Shown here piece after piece: positions 24,462-33,386 of a stretch of DNA of 64,000 bases. Made by a program: the position numbers and the translations under genes. The notes below the pieces were generated by a model. That model saw only the letters and a list, made by a program, of their open reading frames with translations. It was not told the DNA's origin and ran no database searches. Origin of the DNA: Lipingzhangella_A rawalii (GTDB taxonomy: Bacteria > Actinomycetota > Actinomycetes > Streptosporangiales > Streptosporangiaceae); the NCBI RefSeq assembly GCF_031628175.1, contig NZ_JAVLVT010000003.1, forward strand, positions 310,001 through 374,000, in the 5' to 3' direction. How positions within the stretch are numbered: position 1 is the stretch's first letter; each line of letters opens with the position of its first letter.

Positions 24462-24602
24462 GCACCCCCCGCGTGGAGTGCGAAGCGGTTCGCCGTGCCC
24501 GAGCACACCGAACCGCAAACCGGGATCGGCACGGTTCCGGGTACTGACGACGAGCAGCAGAATGGGACGATACGGCGTGCGGCACGAAGCGGAGGATGGT
24601 CG

Positions 24603-27600
24603 ATGACGGGCACCGATCAGCTGATCGCAGGTACGCCAACCGTCGACGGAACACCGGGGAGCGCGCGCTATCGCCTCACCCGAGCCGGGATCCACAACGT
24701 GTGGCAGTATGCCGACCAGACGTTCCAGTTCGCGGACGGCCGGCTGCTGCTGCGTGGGCGGAACGGGGCCGGCAAGTCCAAGGCTCTGGAGATGCTCCTG
24801 CCCTTCCTCCTGGATGGGGATCCGCGCCGACTCGACACCACCGGAAGCGGACGAACGGGGCTGCGCTGGCTCATGCGGCAGAGCCGCCGGTTCGACGATG
24901 GGCCGCTCCGCGGCTATGTGTGGGTGGAGTTCGTCGCCGGCACCGAGGACGACGCAGCCCAGCGCAGGACGCTCGGCTGCGCGATCAGCGCCGTACCCGA
25001 AGAGGACTCGGTACACCCGGTCTTCTTCGTGACCGAGCTGCGTGTGGGCGAGGACCTGCACCTCCTCGACGACACGGACGGACCGCTGAGCCTGGACCAC
25101 CTCCAGGACGCGGTGGGTGCGAACAACTGCTACCGCGACGGCGTCAGCTACCGCGCGCGGGTCATGCAGGAACTGTTCGGACTCGACGATCCGGTCCGGT
25201 ACCGCAATCTCGTACACCTGTTGCACCGACTGCGCCGCCCCACCATCGGAGAGCGCATCGAAGCCGGGGAGCTCGTCTCCGTACTCGCCGAGGCGCTGCC
25301 CCCGACCGACGAGACCATCCTGGACACGCTGGCCCAGCACCTCGCCGCGCTGGACGCCGCGCGTGGCCGTCTGCATGGGCTGCGGGCCGCAGCCCAGAAC
25401 ATCGACAGCATGCTCACCGACTATCGGGAGTACCTGCGCGGGGCCTTGCGCAGCCGCGCCGACGAGGTCCGCGGCCACCTGGACACCTACGCGGACTGTG
25501 CCGCCACGGTTGAACGGCTACGCACCGAGGTCGAGGAGTGCCGCGCCACAGAGTCCGCCCGGCAGGAGGAACGGGACCGGCTACGTCGCACCCGGGACAC
25601 CGCCACCGCGGACGACGGAAGCCTCGCCGGTGCGGCCGCCGCCAGCACCGCCCCCACCACGGCCGAGCAGCAGGCCCACCAGGCCGCGATCGGTGCCTAC
25701 GCCCGCGCTGCGGAGGCGGCCGCTGCCGGTACCGAGCACGCCCGCGCCGCGGAATCGCACGCCGAGCAGCACCTGGCGGCCACCACCACCGTGCTGCACC
25801 AGCAGCTCGACGAGCTGCGACAACTGCACGGCACCTGCCGCGACGCCGCGCACGCCGCCGGTCTCGACCTGACCGAGCCGGTGCCCCAGCCGGGCACCAG
25901 TGTGTTGGCCGCCCGCGAAAGCCGCACCCTGGTGGACCTGGAGGGGCTGGAACACTCTGTGGAGCGGGAGCCGGTGACCGGGATCGACGCTCCGGCGCTG
26001 CGCGCGGGGCTCTCCCGCCTGGCCCACGACATCGACCACCTCACGACCCGGGCCACCGAGCGCCGCGAGGTGGCCACGCGCCTGCACGCCGACACCGACA
26101 CCCTGGCCCAGGCGCGCCGACGCGCCACCGCCCTGCGGGACGAGGCCGAGTGGCTCGACGGCCAGTTGGAGATGTGTCTGCGTCGGGAACAGCAGGCACA
26201 CGAGGATGTGCGCTCGGCCAGCGACAGCTACACCACGGCGGTGCGGGACTGGATCGCCCGGGTGCGCACGCTCAGCCCGGACTCCGGTCTCGACCTGACC
26301 GCCCTGGAGGCCCGGGTGGCCCTACCTCCGGATGGCACGCCCCAGCCGCATCCCACAGACCTGCCCGCGACCGTCACCAAGGAAGCCACCGAGATCCTGC
26401 GGGGGCTCGTCGGGGAGCTGCTGGAGCTGCGCGACGCCAATGTCGCGGAACAGCGGGAGCTCGGCAGTGAGCTGGACGATCTGGCCGCACGCAAACGTGC
26501 GCAGGGCCAGCACACCGCACGGCATTCGGACGCGCCCGTGGGGCCGTCGGGCGGAGAGGACGACGGGCAGAGTACCGCCGAACTGGATCGACGGATCGCA
26601 ATCGCCGAGGCCCTGTTGGCGGAGACGCGGGAACGCCACACCGAGATCGCCGAGCGCCACGACCAGGTGGCCGGCCTGCTGCACGTCCTACCGTCCGGGG
26701 CGGACCTGTTGTCGGCCTGGGCCGTGGCCACCAACGCGACCGACCTTCGGGCCGCGGCCGCCCAGGAGGCCCGCGCCTCCGCGCAGCGCGCCGACGCCGC
26801 CCAGACCGAGGTGCAGAACCTCGAGGCGGAGGTTACCGAGACCGCGCACCACCATGGTCTGCCCGCCGACGGTGCCGCACTGGCCAGGGTCCTGTCCGCC
26901 CTCACCCGAACCGAAGCAACCCTGACCACGCTCCGGAGCGGCACCCGTTCCGTGATCGCCGCCGTCGACCGCTACAGTTCCGAGGTGGCCACCTGGCAGC
27001 GGCTGCGGGCCGACCGCATTGCCGCCGAAGACGGACGAACCGCCGCCATCCAGGACATGATCAGTGTGCGGCGCGACATCGAGCTGACCGACCGTGCCCG
27101 CACCGCCAGCCCCGAACAGATCCAGCAGGCCCGAACCGAGGTGCGGGGGCGTGGGGCCGAGGCCGGATCCCGCCTGCCCGAGCTGGAGCGTGCCGCGCAG
27201 GACGCCCGGGACGCGCGCGTGGCGGTGGAGACCCGGTACGAACTCGCCGAGCGGGAGCTCGCGACCGCCGCGGACCGGGCACTGGCAGCCGGTACCGAGT
27301 TCCGTGCCCTACTCGGAGATCCGGAACCGGACGAGGATCTCCTGCACTGTGTCGGGGCGAGTGATCTCGCCACCCACACCGGGACCATACGCGCCTTCGA
27401 TGCGGCGATCAGTCGGTCGTCCGGGCCGGACGGAGCCACCGAGTCGGACGGCGCCGGGGAGGCACCCGCCTCCGCCCGCAGCACCGCCCTCACAGCGTTG
27501 CGTGACCTCGTGGATGCCGTGGTCGACACCGTGCAGCGGGCCGACCCTCCCCCGGCACACGCGCCCGCCACAGCCGGCGCCGGGGACGACAGCCCGGACC

Positions 27601-28727
27601 ATGCGTACCACTCCACGCCGGACGACACCGACGCCCCCGACGACGTCCCCGATGGCGCGGCCGCCGTAGCAGCAGCCACCGAGTCCGGACAGCCGGATGA
27701 GCCCGCGGGATCTCCACCCCGCCCCCAGCCCACCGACGCCCCAGAGGGACGCACCACCCCCGACGACAACGACATCCTGCGCGGCTACGAGCTGTTGTCC
27801 CAGCGCCTCGCGGACATCGGGGCCGAGGTCAACCTGCGGGTGGAGCTTGGCGAGACCCGTGCGGTCAAGCGCCTGCGCATCGTCGATGACCACGGGACCC
27901 ACGACATCAGCCGCTACGCCAGCCACCTCGCGGACGCGATCTCCGAGGCGGAGAAGAACGTTCGACTCCGGGAGGACGAAGCCTACGAACGCCAGCTGCT
28001 CGGCGAGCTGGCCGGACACCTGTACCGGCAGATCACCGAAGCGCGTTCCCTGGTTGCCACCATGAACGAGGTGCTCGGTGAGGTCACCACCTCGCAGGGC
28101 ATCGGTGCGCGCCTCGACTGGCAGCTTGCTGCGGACGCCGACTCCGACATCAGCGCGGTGGTGCCCCTGCTGGAGTGCCCACCCGACCAGCGCAGCCGGC
28201 TGGAGACCACCCGGCTGCGGGATGCGCTCCGCCGGTGTATCGAGGCGATCCGACGCCTGGACCCCGGGGCGAGCCACGGGGCCCAGCTGCGCGCCGCCCT
28301 GGACTACCGGTCCTGGTTCACCTTCACCGTCTACGTGGCCGGCGGGGCCCAGGACACCACCGAACGACCGTTGACGGGGCGTACCGCACTCAGTCAGGGC
28401 GAGCAGCGGGTCATCGCCTATCTGGTCCTGTTCGCCGCGGCCGCCGCCCAGTTCGGCTCCCTGGCACAGCACGCCCCGCAGGCACCGCGCCTGATCCTGT
28501 TGGACGATGCGTTCGCCAAAGTGGACGAGCCGACCCACGGTCGGCTGCTGGGACTGCTCGCCGAGCTGGACCTGGACTTCGTGCTCACCTCCGAGCGACT
28601 GTGGGGCTGCTTCGCCAGCGTGCCCAGCCTGCACATCTACGAGTGCATGCGCGATCCGCAGGTGCCCGGGATCGCGACCCTGCACTTCTCGTGGGACGGG
28701 CGACGCCGGCGACTGCTCGGGGAGTGA
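24603..28727 (+). CDS. TIGR02680 (JetC-like) SMC/MukB-type ATPase
   Basis: This 1374-residue SMC-like ATPase is of the TIGR02680 family (JetC of type III Wadjet). The N-terminal head has Walker A GRNGAGKSKALEMLLPF near residue 60, preceded by IHNVWQYADQTFQFADGRLLLRG. Two long coiled-coil arms rich in Ala/Glu/Arg follow, with a hinge-like break around the middle. The C-terminal head carries the signature LSQGEQRVIAYLVLFAAA and Walker B RLILLDDAFAKVD, then LDFVLTSERLWG. In Wadjet the ATPase extrudes DNA loops and JetD cuts the plasmid. ATG 24603 follows GGAGG at 7 nt. A gap of 141 bp separates it from JetB. All ATPase motifs appear functional. No JetD gene follows; a terminator does. Confidence 0.85.
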   Translation: MTGTDQLIAGTPTVDGTPGSARYRLTRAGIHNVWQYADQTFQFADGRLLLRGRNGAGKSKALEMLLPFLLDGDPRRLDTTGSGRTGLRWLMRQSRRFDDGPLRGYVWVEFVAGTEDDAAQRRTLGCAISAVPEEDSVHPVFFVTELRVGEDLHLLDDTDGPLSLDHLQDAVGANNCYRDGVSYRARVMQELFGLDDPVRYRNLVHLLHRLRRPTIGERIEAGELVSVLAEALPPTDETILDTLAQHLAALDAARGRLHGLRAAAQNIDSMLTDYREYLRGALRSRADEVRGHLDTYADCAATVERLRTEVEECRATESARQEERDRLRRTRDTATADDGSLAGAAAASTAPTTAEQQAHQAAIGAYARAAEAAAAGTEHARAAESHAEQHLAATTTVLHQQLDELRQLHGTCRDAAHAAGLDLTEPVPQPGTSVLAARESRTLVDLEGLEHSVEREPVTGIDAPALRAGLSRLAHDIDHLTTRATERREVATRLHADTDTLAQARRRATALRDEAEWLDGQLEMCLRREQQAHEDVRSASDSYTTAVRDWIARVRTLSPDSGLDLTALEARVALPPDGTPQPHPTDLPATVTKEATEILRGLVGELLELRDANVAEQRELGSELDDLAARKRAQGQHTARHSDAPVGPSGGEDDGQSTAELDRRIAIAEALLAETRERHTEIAERHDQVAGLLHVLPSGADLLSAWAVATNATDLRAAAAQEARASAQRADAAQTEVQNLEAEVTETAHHHGLPADGAALARVLSALTRTEATLTTLRSGTRSVIAAVDRYSSEVATWQRLRADRIAAEDGRTAAIQDMISVRRDIELTDRARTASPEQIQQARTEVRGRGAEAGSRLPELERAAQDARDARVAVETRYELAERELATAADRALAAGTEFRALLGDPEPDEDLLHCVGASDLATHTGTIRAFDAAISRSSGPDGATESDGAGEAPASARSTALTALRDLVDAVVDTVQRADPPPAHAPATAGAGDDSPDHAYHSTPDDTDAPDDVPDGAAAVAAATESGQPDEPAGSPPRPQPTDAPEGRTTPDDNDILRGYELLSQRLADIGAEVNLRVELGETRAVKRLRIVDDHGTHDISRYASHLADAISEAEKNVRLREDEAYERQLLGELAGHLYRQITEARSLVATMNEVLGEVTTSQGIGARLDWQLAADADSDISAVVPLLECPPDQRSRLETTRLRDALRRCIEAIRRLDPGASHGAQLRAALDYRSWFTFTVYVAGGAQDTTERPLTGRTALSQGEQRVIAYLVLFAAAAAQFGSLAQHAPQAPRLILLDDAFAKVDEPTHGRLLGLLAELDLDFVLTSERLWGCFASVPSLHIYECMRDPQVPGIATLHFSWDGRRRRLLGE

Positions 28728-28744
28728 AACCCCATCGGCCTTTC

Positions 28745-28768
28745 CCGCCCCCCATGGTCTGGGGGCGG
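28745..28768 (+). terminator. hairpin terminator of Wadjet-like operon
   Basis: CCGCCCCC (28745-28752) pairs with GGGGGCGG (28761-28768), 18 bp after the JetC-like stop. It marks the end of the operon without a fourth gene. Confidence 0.55.
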
Positions 28769-28853
28769 CCCCGAGACGCCAGAACCGCACCGATCCCACC
28801 CCGACACGATGCCCCGGTACCGGGATCACCGGACGGCACTCCCCAGCCCCGGT

Positions 28854-29081
28854 CTAGGGTTCCTCCTGCTCGGGAAGCGGGTTGTGCTCGTGCCCGGTGT
28901 TGGCGCACATTCGGCACGGCTCGTCGACGCGCACCCAGGTGATAGCCCCCGAGATCGTGTCTCGACGCGGCATCTCCGGCTGCCACCATCCCGTACCGTC
29001 ACACCCCCGGCACGGCCGGTCCGGACGGAGACACCACTCGCAGTCGGGAAGCTTACAGTGCGTGCTCTTCTGGCGATCCAT
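28854..29081 (-). CDS. small zinc-ribbon protein 2
   Basis: This 75-residue protein has three Cys clusters: CKLPDCEWC, CRGCDGTGWW and CRMCANTGH. The CxxCxGTG pattern is that of DnaJ-type zinc knuckles. Its ATG (29081) overlaps the stop of the preceding mini-gene (TGATG), indicating coupled translation and a paired function. I do not recognise a named family. Small proteins of this look occur in actinomycete integrative elements, so it could be a relic of one. It is convergent with the SMC-like operon. Confidence 0.55.
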   Translation of the reverse strand: MDRQKSTHCKLPDCEWCLRPDRPCRGCDGTGWWQPEMPRRDTISGAITWVRVDEPCRMCANTGHEHNPLPEQEEP

Positions 29082-29236
29082 CACCTGCATTGGCCCGTTC
29101 CCCCGCACGTGCTGCAATCTTCGACACTGTCCACCCAGTCGATCGTCCCGTCGGGGCGCTTCTTGGGTCGTTGGTAGGTGAGCTTGCCCGTCCCCCTGCA
29201 CTTGCCGCAGGGTGGTGGATCCTGATTGCGTGCCAT
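29081..29236 (-). CDS. small zinc-ribbon protein 1
   Basis: This 51-residue protein has two DnaJ-type zinc knuckles, CGKCRGTGK near the N-terminus and CSTCGGTGQC at the end. They are separated by a basic loop and DGTIDWVDSVED. ATG 29236 has GGAGGAG about 11 nt upstream. Its TGA is overlapped by the ATG of the second zinc-ribbon gene. An alternative upstream frame (starting MTCYDLDRDAHGC) overlaps its 5' part, but it loses coding character after the overlap. Function unknown. Confidence 0.55.
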   Translation of the reverse strand: MARNQDPPPCGKCRGTGKLTYQRPKKRPDGTIDWVDSVEDCSTCGGTGQCR

Positions 29237-29438
29237 CTGCCCCGTATCTCCTCCGCACTCCCCAGGAAGTGACAGGGGTAAGACTGGCACCCGTGGGCGT
29301 CCCGGTCGAGGTCGTAGCACGTCATGGTCGGCCAAGCGGCCATTTTTCCGCGATGAACGGTCGGAACCGGTGCATACGGATGCCGCACGCGTCTCCGGCC
29401 CAGTCCACGTGGACGCGGCCGGACACCACGGCTCGGCC

Positions 29439-30677
29439 TCATGCGGAGGCGGGCTGCTCCGGCGGTGCGGAACGCGCACGTGGGGGGCGGGCGAAGGGAA
29501 CAGCGAGGGCGATCACCGCCGGCAGCACGGCCAGCCCGAGGACGACGGGGGCATAGGCCCCCACGATGTCATGCCCCAGGGACAGGATCAGCGGGGCTAC
29601 CGCGGTCGAGGCCACGGCCAGCGACTGGCTCATACCCCGCAGGGTCCCCAGGATCTCGGTTCCGTAGTAGTACGGGAAGGCTGCGGCCTCCACCGCACGG
29701 GCGGCCGCGCCTGCCGCCCCCAGCGCTGCACCGAAGGCCAGGGCGCTGACCCCGGGGCTGACCACCGGCAGTAGGGCGAGCGTGACCGCGTGCGCGCCCA
29801 TCGCGATCGACAGCAGCACCTTGGGCGAGAACCGGTCCGTTGCCGAGCTGAACAGCAACGACGCCAGCAGCCCGGCCAGAGTTTGGGGGAGGAACGTGGC
29901 CGCGGCCTGGGTGGGGCTCAGGCCCTGCTCCCCGAGGATGGCGACCAGGTGGAAGAAGACCGCGGTGCTGACCAGGCCACTACAGGTCACCACGCTCGCG
30001 ATCGCCCAGAACATCGACGTGCGCAGCACGGCCCGCATCGGCCAGGTCGGCGATGCGGGCGGCGTCTCGTCCGTGGCACCGGAGCTGTCCCCCCGCGCGC
30101 CCCGTCCCGGATCCGGGGTGTCGGTGGAGGTGCCGCGTCGGAGGCCGCGCATTCCCCACCAGGCGATCGGAACGATGATCGCCAGGACCATGCCGGACTC
30201 GACGACGAATGCCATACGCCACCCCAGCAGGGCGATCAGGCGCTCCGCCAGCAGGGGAAACAGCGAGATTCCGGCCGTGCCGATCGCGCTGGTCACACCG
30301 AGCGCGGTTCCGCGGTTCCGGGTGACCGCGATACCGACGGCGGTGGTCGCGATCATGGTGACACCGCCCTGGCCCAGGGCACGCGCCCCCACGAAACCGG
30401 CGGTCAGGCCGAAGACTTCCCGAGTGGTGGCCAGGAGCAGCAGGAACGCCGCGAAACCCAGCGCCACCGTCACCAGGGTGGGGCGCACCCCGTACCGGTC
30501 CACGGCACGACCGATCCAGGGCAGGGACACCGCCCCAGCCAAGGTGCCCACCATGTATGCGGCGGACACCACGGAGCGGCTGATGCCCAGATCGGCGATC
30601 ATGGGGTCGATGAACACCGCGAACCCGGCCGTCTGGCCGGGGCCACTGAGCGCGAGGACGGTTCCGGCCAGCGCCAC
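29439..30677 (-). CDS. MFS transporter
   Basis: This is a 12-TM major facilitator superfamily permease of 412 residues from the GTG at 30677. It has GRAVDRYGVRPTLV in the TM2-3 loop (motif A), a central Arg-rich cytoplasmic loop (RGLRRGTSTDTPDPGRGARGD) and FSSATDRFSPKVLLS in the second half. The annotated GTG falls at the edge of TM1 and has no ribosome site. Reading the same frame upstream gives a 28-residue hydrophilic N-terminus beginning at CTG 30761, with GAGGAG spaced 5 nt before it, so initiation may really be at CTG. Relatives include oxalate/formate- and cyanate-type exchangers. The substrate here is unknown. Confidence 0.85.
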   Translation of the reverse strand: MALAGTVLALSGPGQTAGFAVFIDPMIADLGISRSVVSAAYMVGTLAGAVSLPWIGRAVDRYGVRPTLVTVALGFAAFLLLLATTREVFGLTAGFVGARALGQGGVTMIATTAVGIAVTRNRGTALGVTSAIGTAGISLFPLLAERLIALLGWRMAFVVESGMVLAIIVPIAWWGMRGLRRGTSTDTPDPGRGARGDSSGATDETPPASPTWPMRAVLRTSMFWAIASVVTCSGLVSTAVFFHLVAILGEQGLSPTQAAATFLPQTLAGLLASLLFSSATDRFSPKVLLSIAMGAHAVTLALLPVVSPGVSALAFGAALGAAGAAARAVEAAAFPYYYGTEILGTLRGMSQSLAVASTAVAPLILSLGHDIVGAYAPVVLGLAVLPAVIALAVPFARPPRARSAPPEQPASA

Positions 30678-30835
30678 CAGGACCGCGGGTCGCCGGCCGG
30701 AGCCGGCGTGGCCAGCCTGCGTGGCGCCCGATAACTTCTCGGGCGTGTGTGTCGTGTTCAGGATGACTCCTCAGGGAGCGCGCGCCGCGATCAGGGCGGC
30801 ACGCGGGCGCGGCGTGGCGGCCGGGCCCGGACCGC

Positions 30836-32452
30836 TCAGGCCGAGACCCCGCCCGCCAGTAGCGCTTCCATGGTCAGTTCGGGATGGTCACGCTGGATGA
30901 CCTTGAGCCGCCACTTGTTGTGCACGAGCACCAGCAGCTCACTGTCCTGGCGCCGGGTCAGCACCTCGGCTCCGGACAGACTGTGCAGGGTCGGGGCCGA
31001 GGCGGCGTCGGTGCGTCGTGCGATCGAGTAGTCCAGCGGAGACAGTTCCACCGGCGCGTTGAACTCCTGCTCCATCCGCCCGCGGACGACGTCGAACTGG
31101 AGCGGGCCGACGGCGGCGAGGACCGGGGCCTGCTCCCCACGCACATCCGAGCTGAGGACCTGGACCACACCTTCGGAGTCGAGCTGGGCGATCCCGCGCC
31201 GGAACTGCTTGTCCGTACGGGTGTCCTTGGCCCGGGCCACCGCGAAGTGTTCCGGGGCGAAGCTCGGGATCGGCGGGAACTGCACCTTGGGTCCATCGTA
31301 GAGCGTGTCCCCGACCCGCAGCGCACTGGCGTTGACCAGTGCGATCACGTCCCCAGGGTAGGCGGTTTCGATCGTGGAGCGTTCCGAACCGAACACGGCC
31401 TGGGTGTACTTGGTGGCGAACGGCCGGTCGGTGGTGGCGTGGGTGAGGACCATGCCGCGTTCGAACCGGCCCGAACACACCCGTAGGAAAGCCATCCGGT
31501 CCCGATGCGCCTTGTCCATATTGGCCTGCATCTTGAACACCTGGCCGGAGAACGGAGCATCGACCGGGCGCGGCTCGCCGGACGTGTCCAGGCGCGCCTC
31601 CGCCGCGGGAGCCAGGTCGACCAGGGTACGCAGCAGCTGCGCCACCCCGAAGTTCGGCAGGGCCGCACCGAACAGCAGCGGGGAGGAGATCCCGGCACGG
31701 AAGGTCTCGGGGTCGTACTCCGCTCCGATCTCCTCCAGGAGCGCCAGCTCCTCCTGTGCCTGGTCCCAGGCCACTTCCTCCACCGCGGCGGCCTGCTCCG
31801 CGGACAGGTGTTCCTCCTGGGCCCGCGTCGCGCCACCGGGTGTGCGGTGCAGTTTGGTGTAGGCTCCGCTGGCGCGGTGGATCAGCCCGCGGAAGTCGCC
31901 GGCGATGCCCACCGGCCAGTTCAACGGTGTGGGGCGAAGCCCGATCTGCTGTTCCACCTCGTCCAGCAGTTCCAGGGGTTCCCGGCCCGGCCGGTCCCAC
32001 TTGTTGACGAAGGTCACCACCGGAACGCCGCGCGCGCGGCAGACCTCGAACAGTTTCAGGGTCTGGGGCTCCAGGCCTTTGGCGGAGTCCAGCAGCATGA
32101 TCGCGCAGTCCACCGCGGACAGCACGCGGTAGGTGTCCTCGGAGAAGTCGGCGTGCCCGGGGGTGTCCAGCAGGTTGAGGACACAGTCGTCGTAGGTGAT
32201 GCGCAGCGCCGCCGACGTGATGGAGATGCCGCGGTCCTGCTCCATGGACATCCAGTCCGAGGTCACCCCCCGACGGTCTCCCTTGCCATGCACGGCGCCG
32301 GCTGAGGTGATCGCCGCGGCGTGCAGCGCGAGGGCCTCGGTGAGCGTGGACTTCCCGGCGTCCGGGTGGGAGATAACAGCGAAGGTGCGCCGCTGCGCGG
32401 CGGCTTCGCGTACCTCGGCGGTGTCCTGAGCTGTTCCTGTCGCCGTGCTCAC
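30836..32452 (-). CDS. prfC: peptide chain release factor 3
   Basis: RF3 is the translational GTPase that recycles RF1/RF2 from the ribosome. At 538 residues it matches the family (529 in E. coli). G motifs are SHPDAGKSTLTEAL (G1), RGVTSDWMSMEQDRGISIT (G2), LLDTPGHADFSEDTYR (G3) and FVNKWDRPGREP (G4). The effector/domain III region holds MAFLRVCSGRFERGM and the C-terminal LQFDVVRGRMEQEF. EF-G-like tetracycline-resistance proteins share the fold, but the RF3-specific SDWMSMEQ and KGLEPQTLKLFEVCR settle the call. GTG 32452 has GAGGGGG 9-10 nt upstream, in a leader shared with the YceI gene. A TTG or ATG further upstream is possible but unlikely. Confidence 0.93.
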   Translation of the reverse strand: MSTATGTAQDTAEVREAAAQRRTFAVISHPDAGKSTLTEALALHAAAITSAGAVHGKGDRRGVTSDWMSMEQDRGISITSAALRITYDDCVLNLLDTPGHADFSEDTYRVLSAVDCAIMLLDSAKGLEPQTLKLFEVCRARGVPVVTFVNKWDRPGREPLELLDEVEQQIGLRPTPLNWPVGIAGDFRGLIHRASGAYTKLHRTPGGATRAQEEHLSAEQAAAVEEVAWDQAQEELALLEEIGAEYDPETFRAGISSPLLFGAALPNFGVAQLLRTLVDLAPAAEARLDTSGEPRPVDAPFSGQVFKMQANMDKAHRDRMAFLRVCSGRFERGMVLTHATTDRPFATKYTQAVFGSERSTIETAYPGDVIALVNASALRVGDTLYDGPKVQFPPIPSFAPEHFAVARAKDTRTDKQFRRGIAQLDSEGVVQVLSSDVRGEQAPVLAAVGPLQFDVVRGRMEQEFNAPVELSPLDYSIARRTDAASAPTLHSLSGAEVLTRRQDSELLVLVHNKWRLKVIQRDHPELTMEALLAGGVSA

Positions 32453-32453
32453 C

Positions 32454-32478
32454 GGCCTATGCCCCCTCGATCCCTCGG
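32454..32478 (-). promoter_or_regulatory. prfC leader segment shared with YceI gene
   Basis: This segment directly upstream of prfC matches 15217-15241 in most positions, including GAGGGGGCATAGGCC and the flanking CCGAxGGAT. Confidence 0.35.
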
Positions 32479-33195
32479 ATGGCTGGCTGGTCGGGACCGT
32501 GACGGCCACGTGCCCGGCCCCATACAGACTAAGTGACCCAGACACACGAATATTCCGCGTGCCGACGCCCCCTCCCAGTCCGTCAGCACGCGGAATGACC
32601 CCGTAACGGGGGACTTCAGGCTATCGCACCGGATGCCCGACGTGAAGCTTGTATGCAATCCCGCTTCTGCGAAATGCCGGGCGTTCTGAAACAAGGTTGG
32701 CAACGGATGTGTGTGCACGGTCGTATACCGGAGCGGATGGAAAATCCGGAAATGGGGCTCGTTTCTGGGGCGCGCCTTGGGTAGCGTTCCCTGTGGGGCC
32801 GCGCCGCTTCTCCCCTCCCGGTGGCGTTGGCCCCGCGCGCATGCGCGGGCGGCGCCGCCCGGGAGGGGTTGGACGACGCCGCCCACAGCAGTCTGGGAAG
32901 ATGGGGCCCTCCCCGGCGTGGTGCCGGAACCCCCGTCGCCCCGCTGCCCGCGCAGTTGCGGTGTTGTCGGCGGGAGAGGTCGACCCGCCGTTGATCCGGC
33001 TGTCCGCAGCGCGTGGCACACACTCTGCCACCCGGCCCGACGCCCGGACTGTGCCTCCTGCATAGACACCCCTCAAACGCCTGTGCATTAGGCACAGACA
33101 TCCGAGGTGTTGGGATGGCCGCTGCGGACGCCACCACTGCGCAGCACGGTGGCTGAGCTCCGGTATCGTGCGGTCACTCACCCAAGGAGTGTTTC
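32479..33195. other. long intergenic region with hairpins
   Basis: No gene is recognisable on either strand. It contains a strong nested hairpin at 32812-32868. The outer arms are CCCCTCCCGG at 32812-32821 and its complement at 32859-32868; an inner CCCGCGC-GCAT-GCGCGGG spans 32832-32849. A possible operator lies at 33081-33097. Confidence 0.5.
33081..33097. promoter_or_regulatory. inverted-repeat operator candidate
   Basis: CTGTGC-ATTAG-GCACAG is a perfect 6-bp dyad with a 5-nt spacer. It is enclosed by a weaker ACACCCCTC / GAGGTGT pairing, about 100 bp upstream of the small ORF and 290 bp upstream of the hydantoinase-like operon. It could bind the PucR-type regulator of that operon. Confidence 0.35.
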
Positions 33196-33330
33196 GTGGA
33201 CACTTCCGGATCAGCGCGCGGCCCGCAGGAGCGCGGAGCCGCACGCGGATCCACGACGGGCACCCTGGTCTGGCTGTGCGCGTATACCGGCGCCGGGGAG
33301 GTGTGCCCTGGGGACGTGATCCCGGAATAG
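33196..33330 (+). CDS. possible 44-residue protein of unknown function
   Basis: A GTG start at 33196 has AAGGAG exactly 6 nt upstream and a TATCGT box about 40 nt before it. This makes it the best-supported start in the region. The product begins VDTSGSARGPQERG, continues with a hydrophobic TLVWLCAYTGAGEVC containing two Cys, and ends in PGDVIPE at TAG 33330. It has no recognised family. The frame differs from that of the following hydantoinase-like gene 56 bp downstream, with which it may be co-transcribed. Confidence 0.35.
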   Translation: MDTSGSARGPQERGAARGSTTGTLVWLCAYTGAGEVCPGDVIPE

Positions 33331-33386
33331 TCCCAGACCCCAGTTCCGCCCAGCTGTACCGCTTCTCCGCTGCTTCGGGGGCGTCC

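Noticed and set aside
29237..29438. minus-strand frame starting MTCYDLDRDAHGC upstream of the zinc-ribbon genes
   Set aside because: Its first 30 residues look plausible, but it runs out of frame over the zinc-ribbon gene and loses coding character. A frameshift or a leader cannot be shown.
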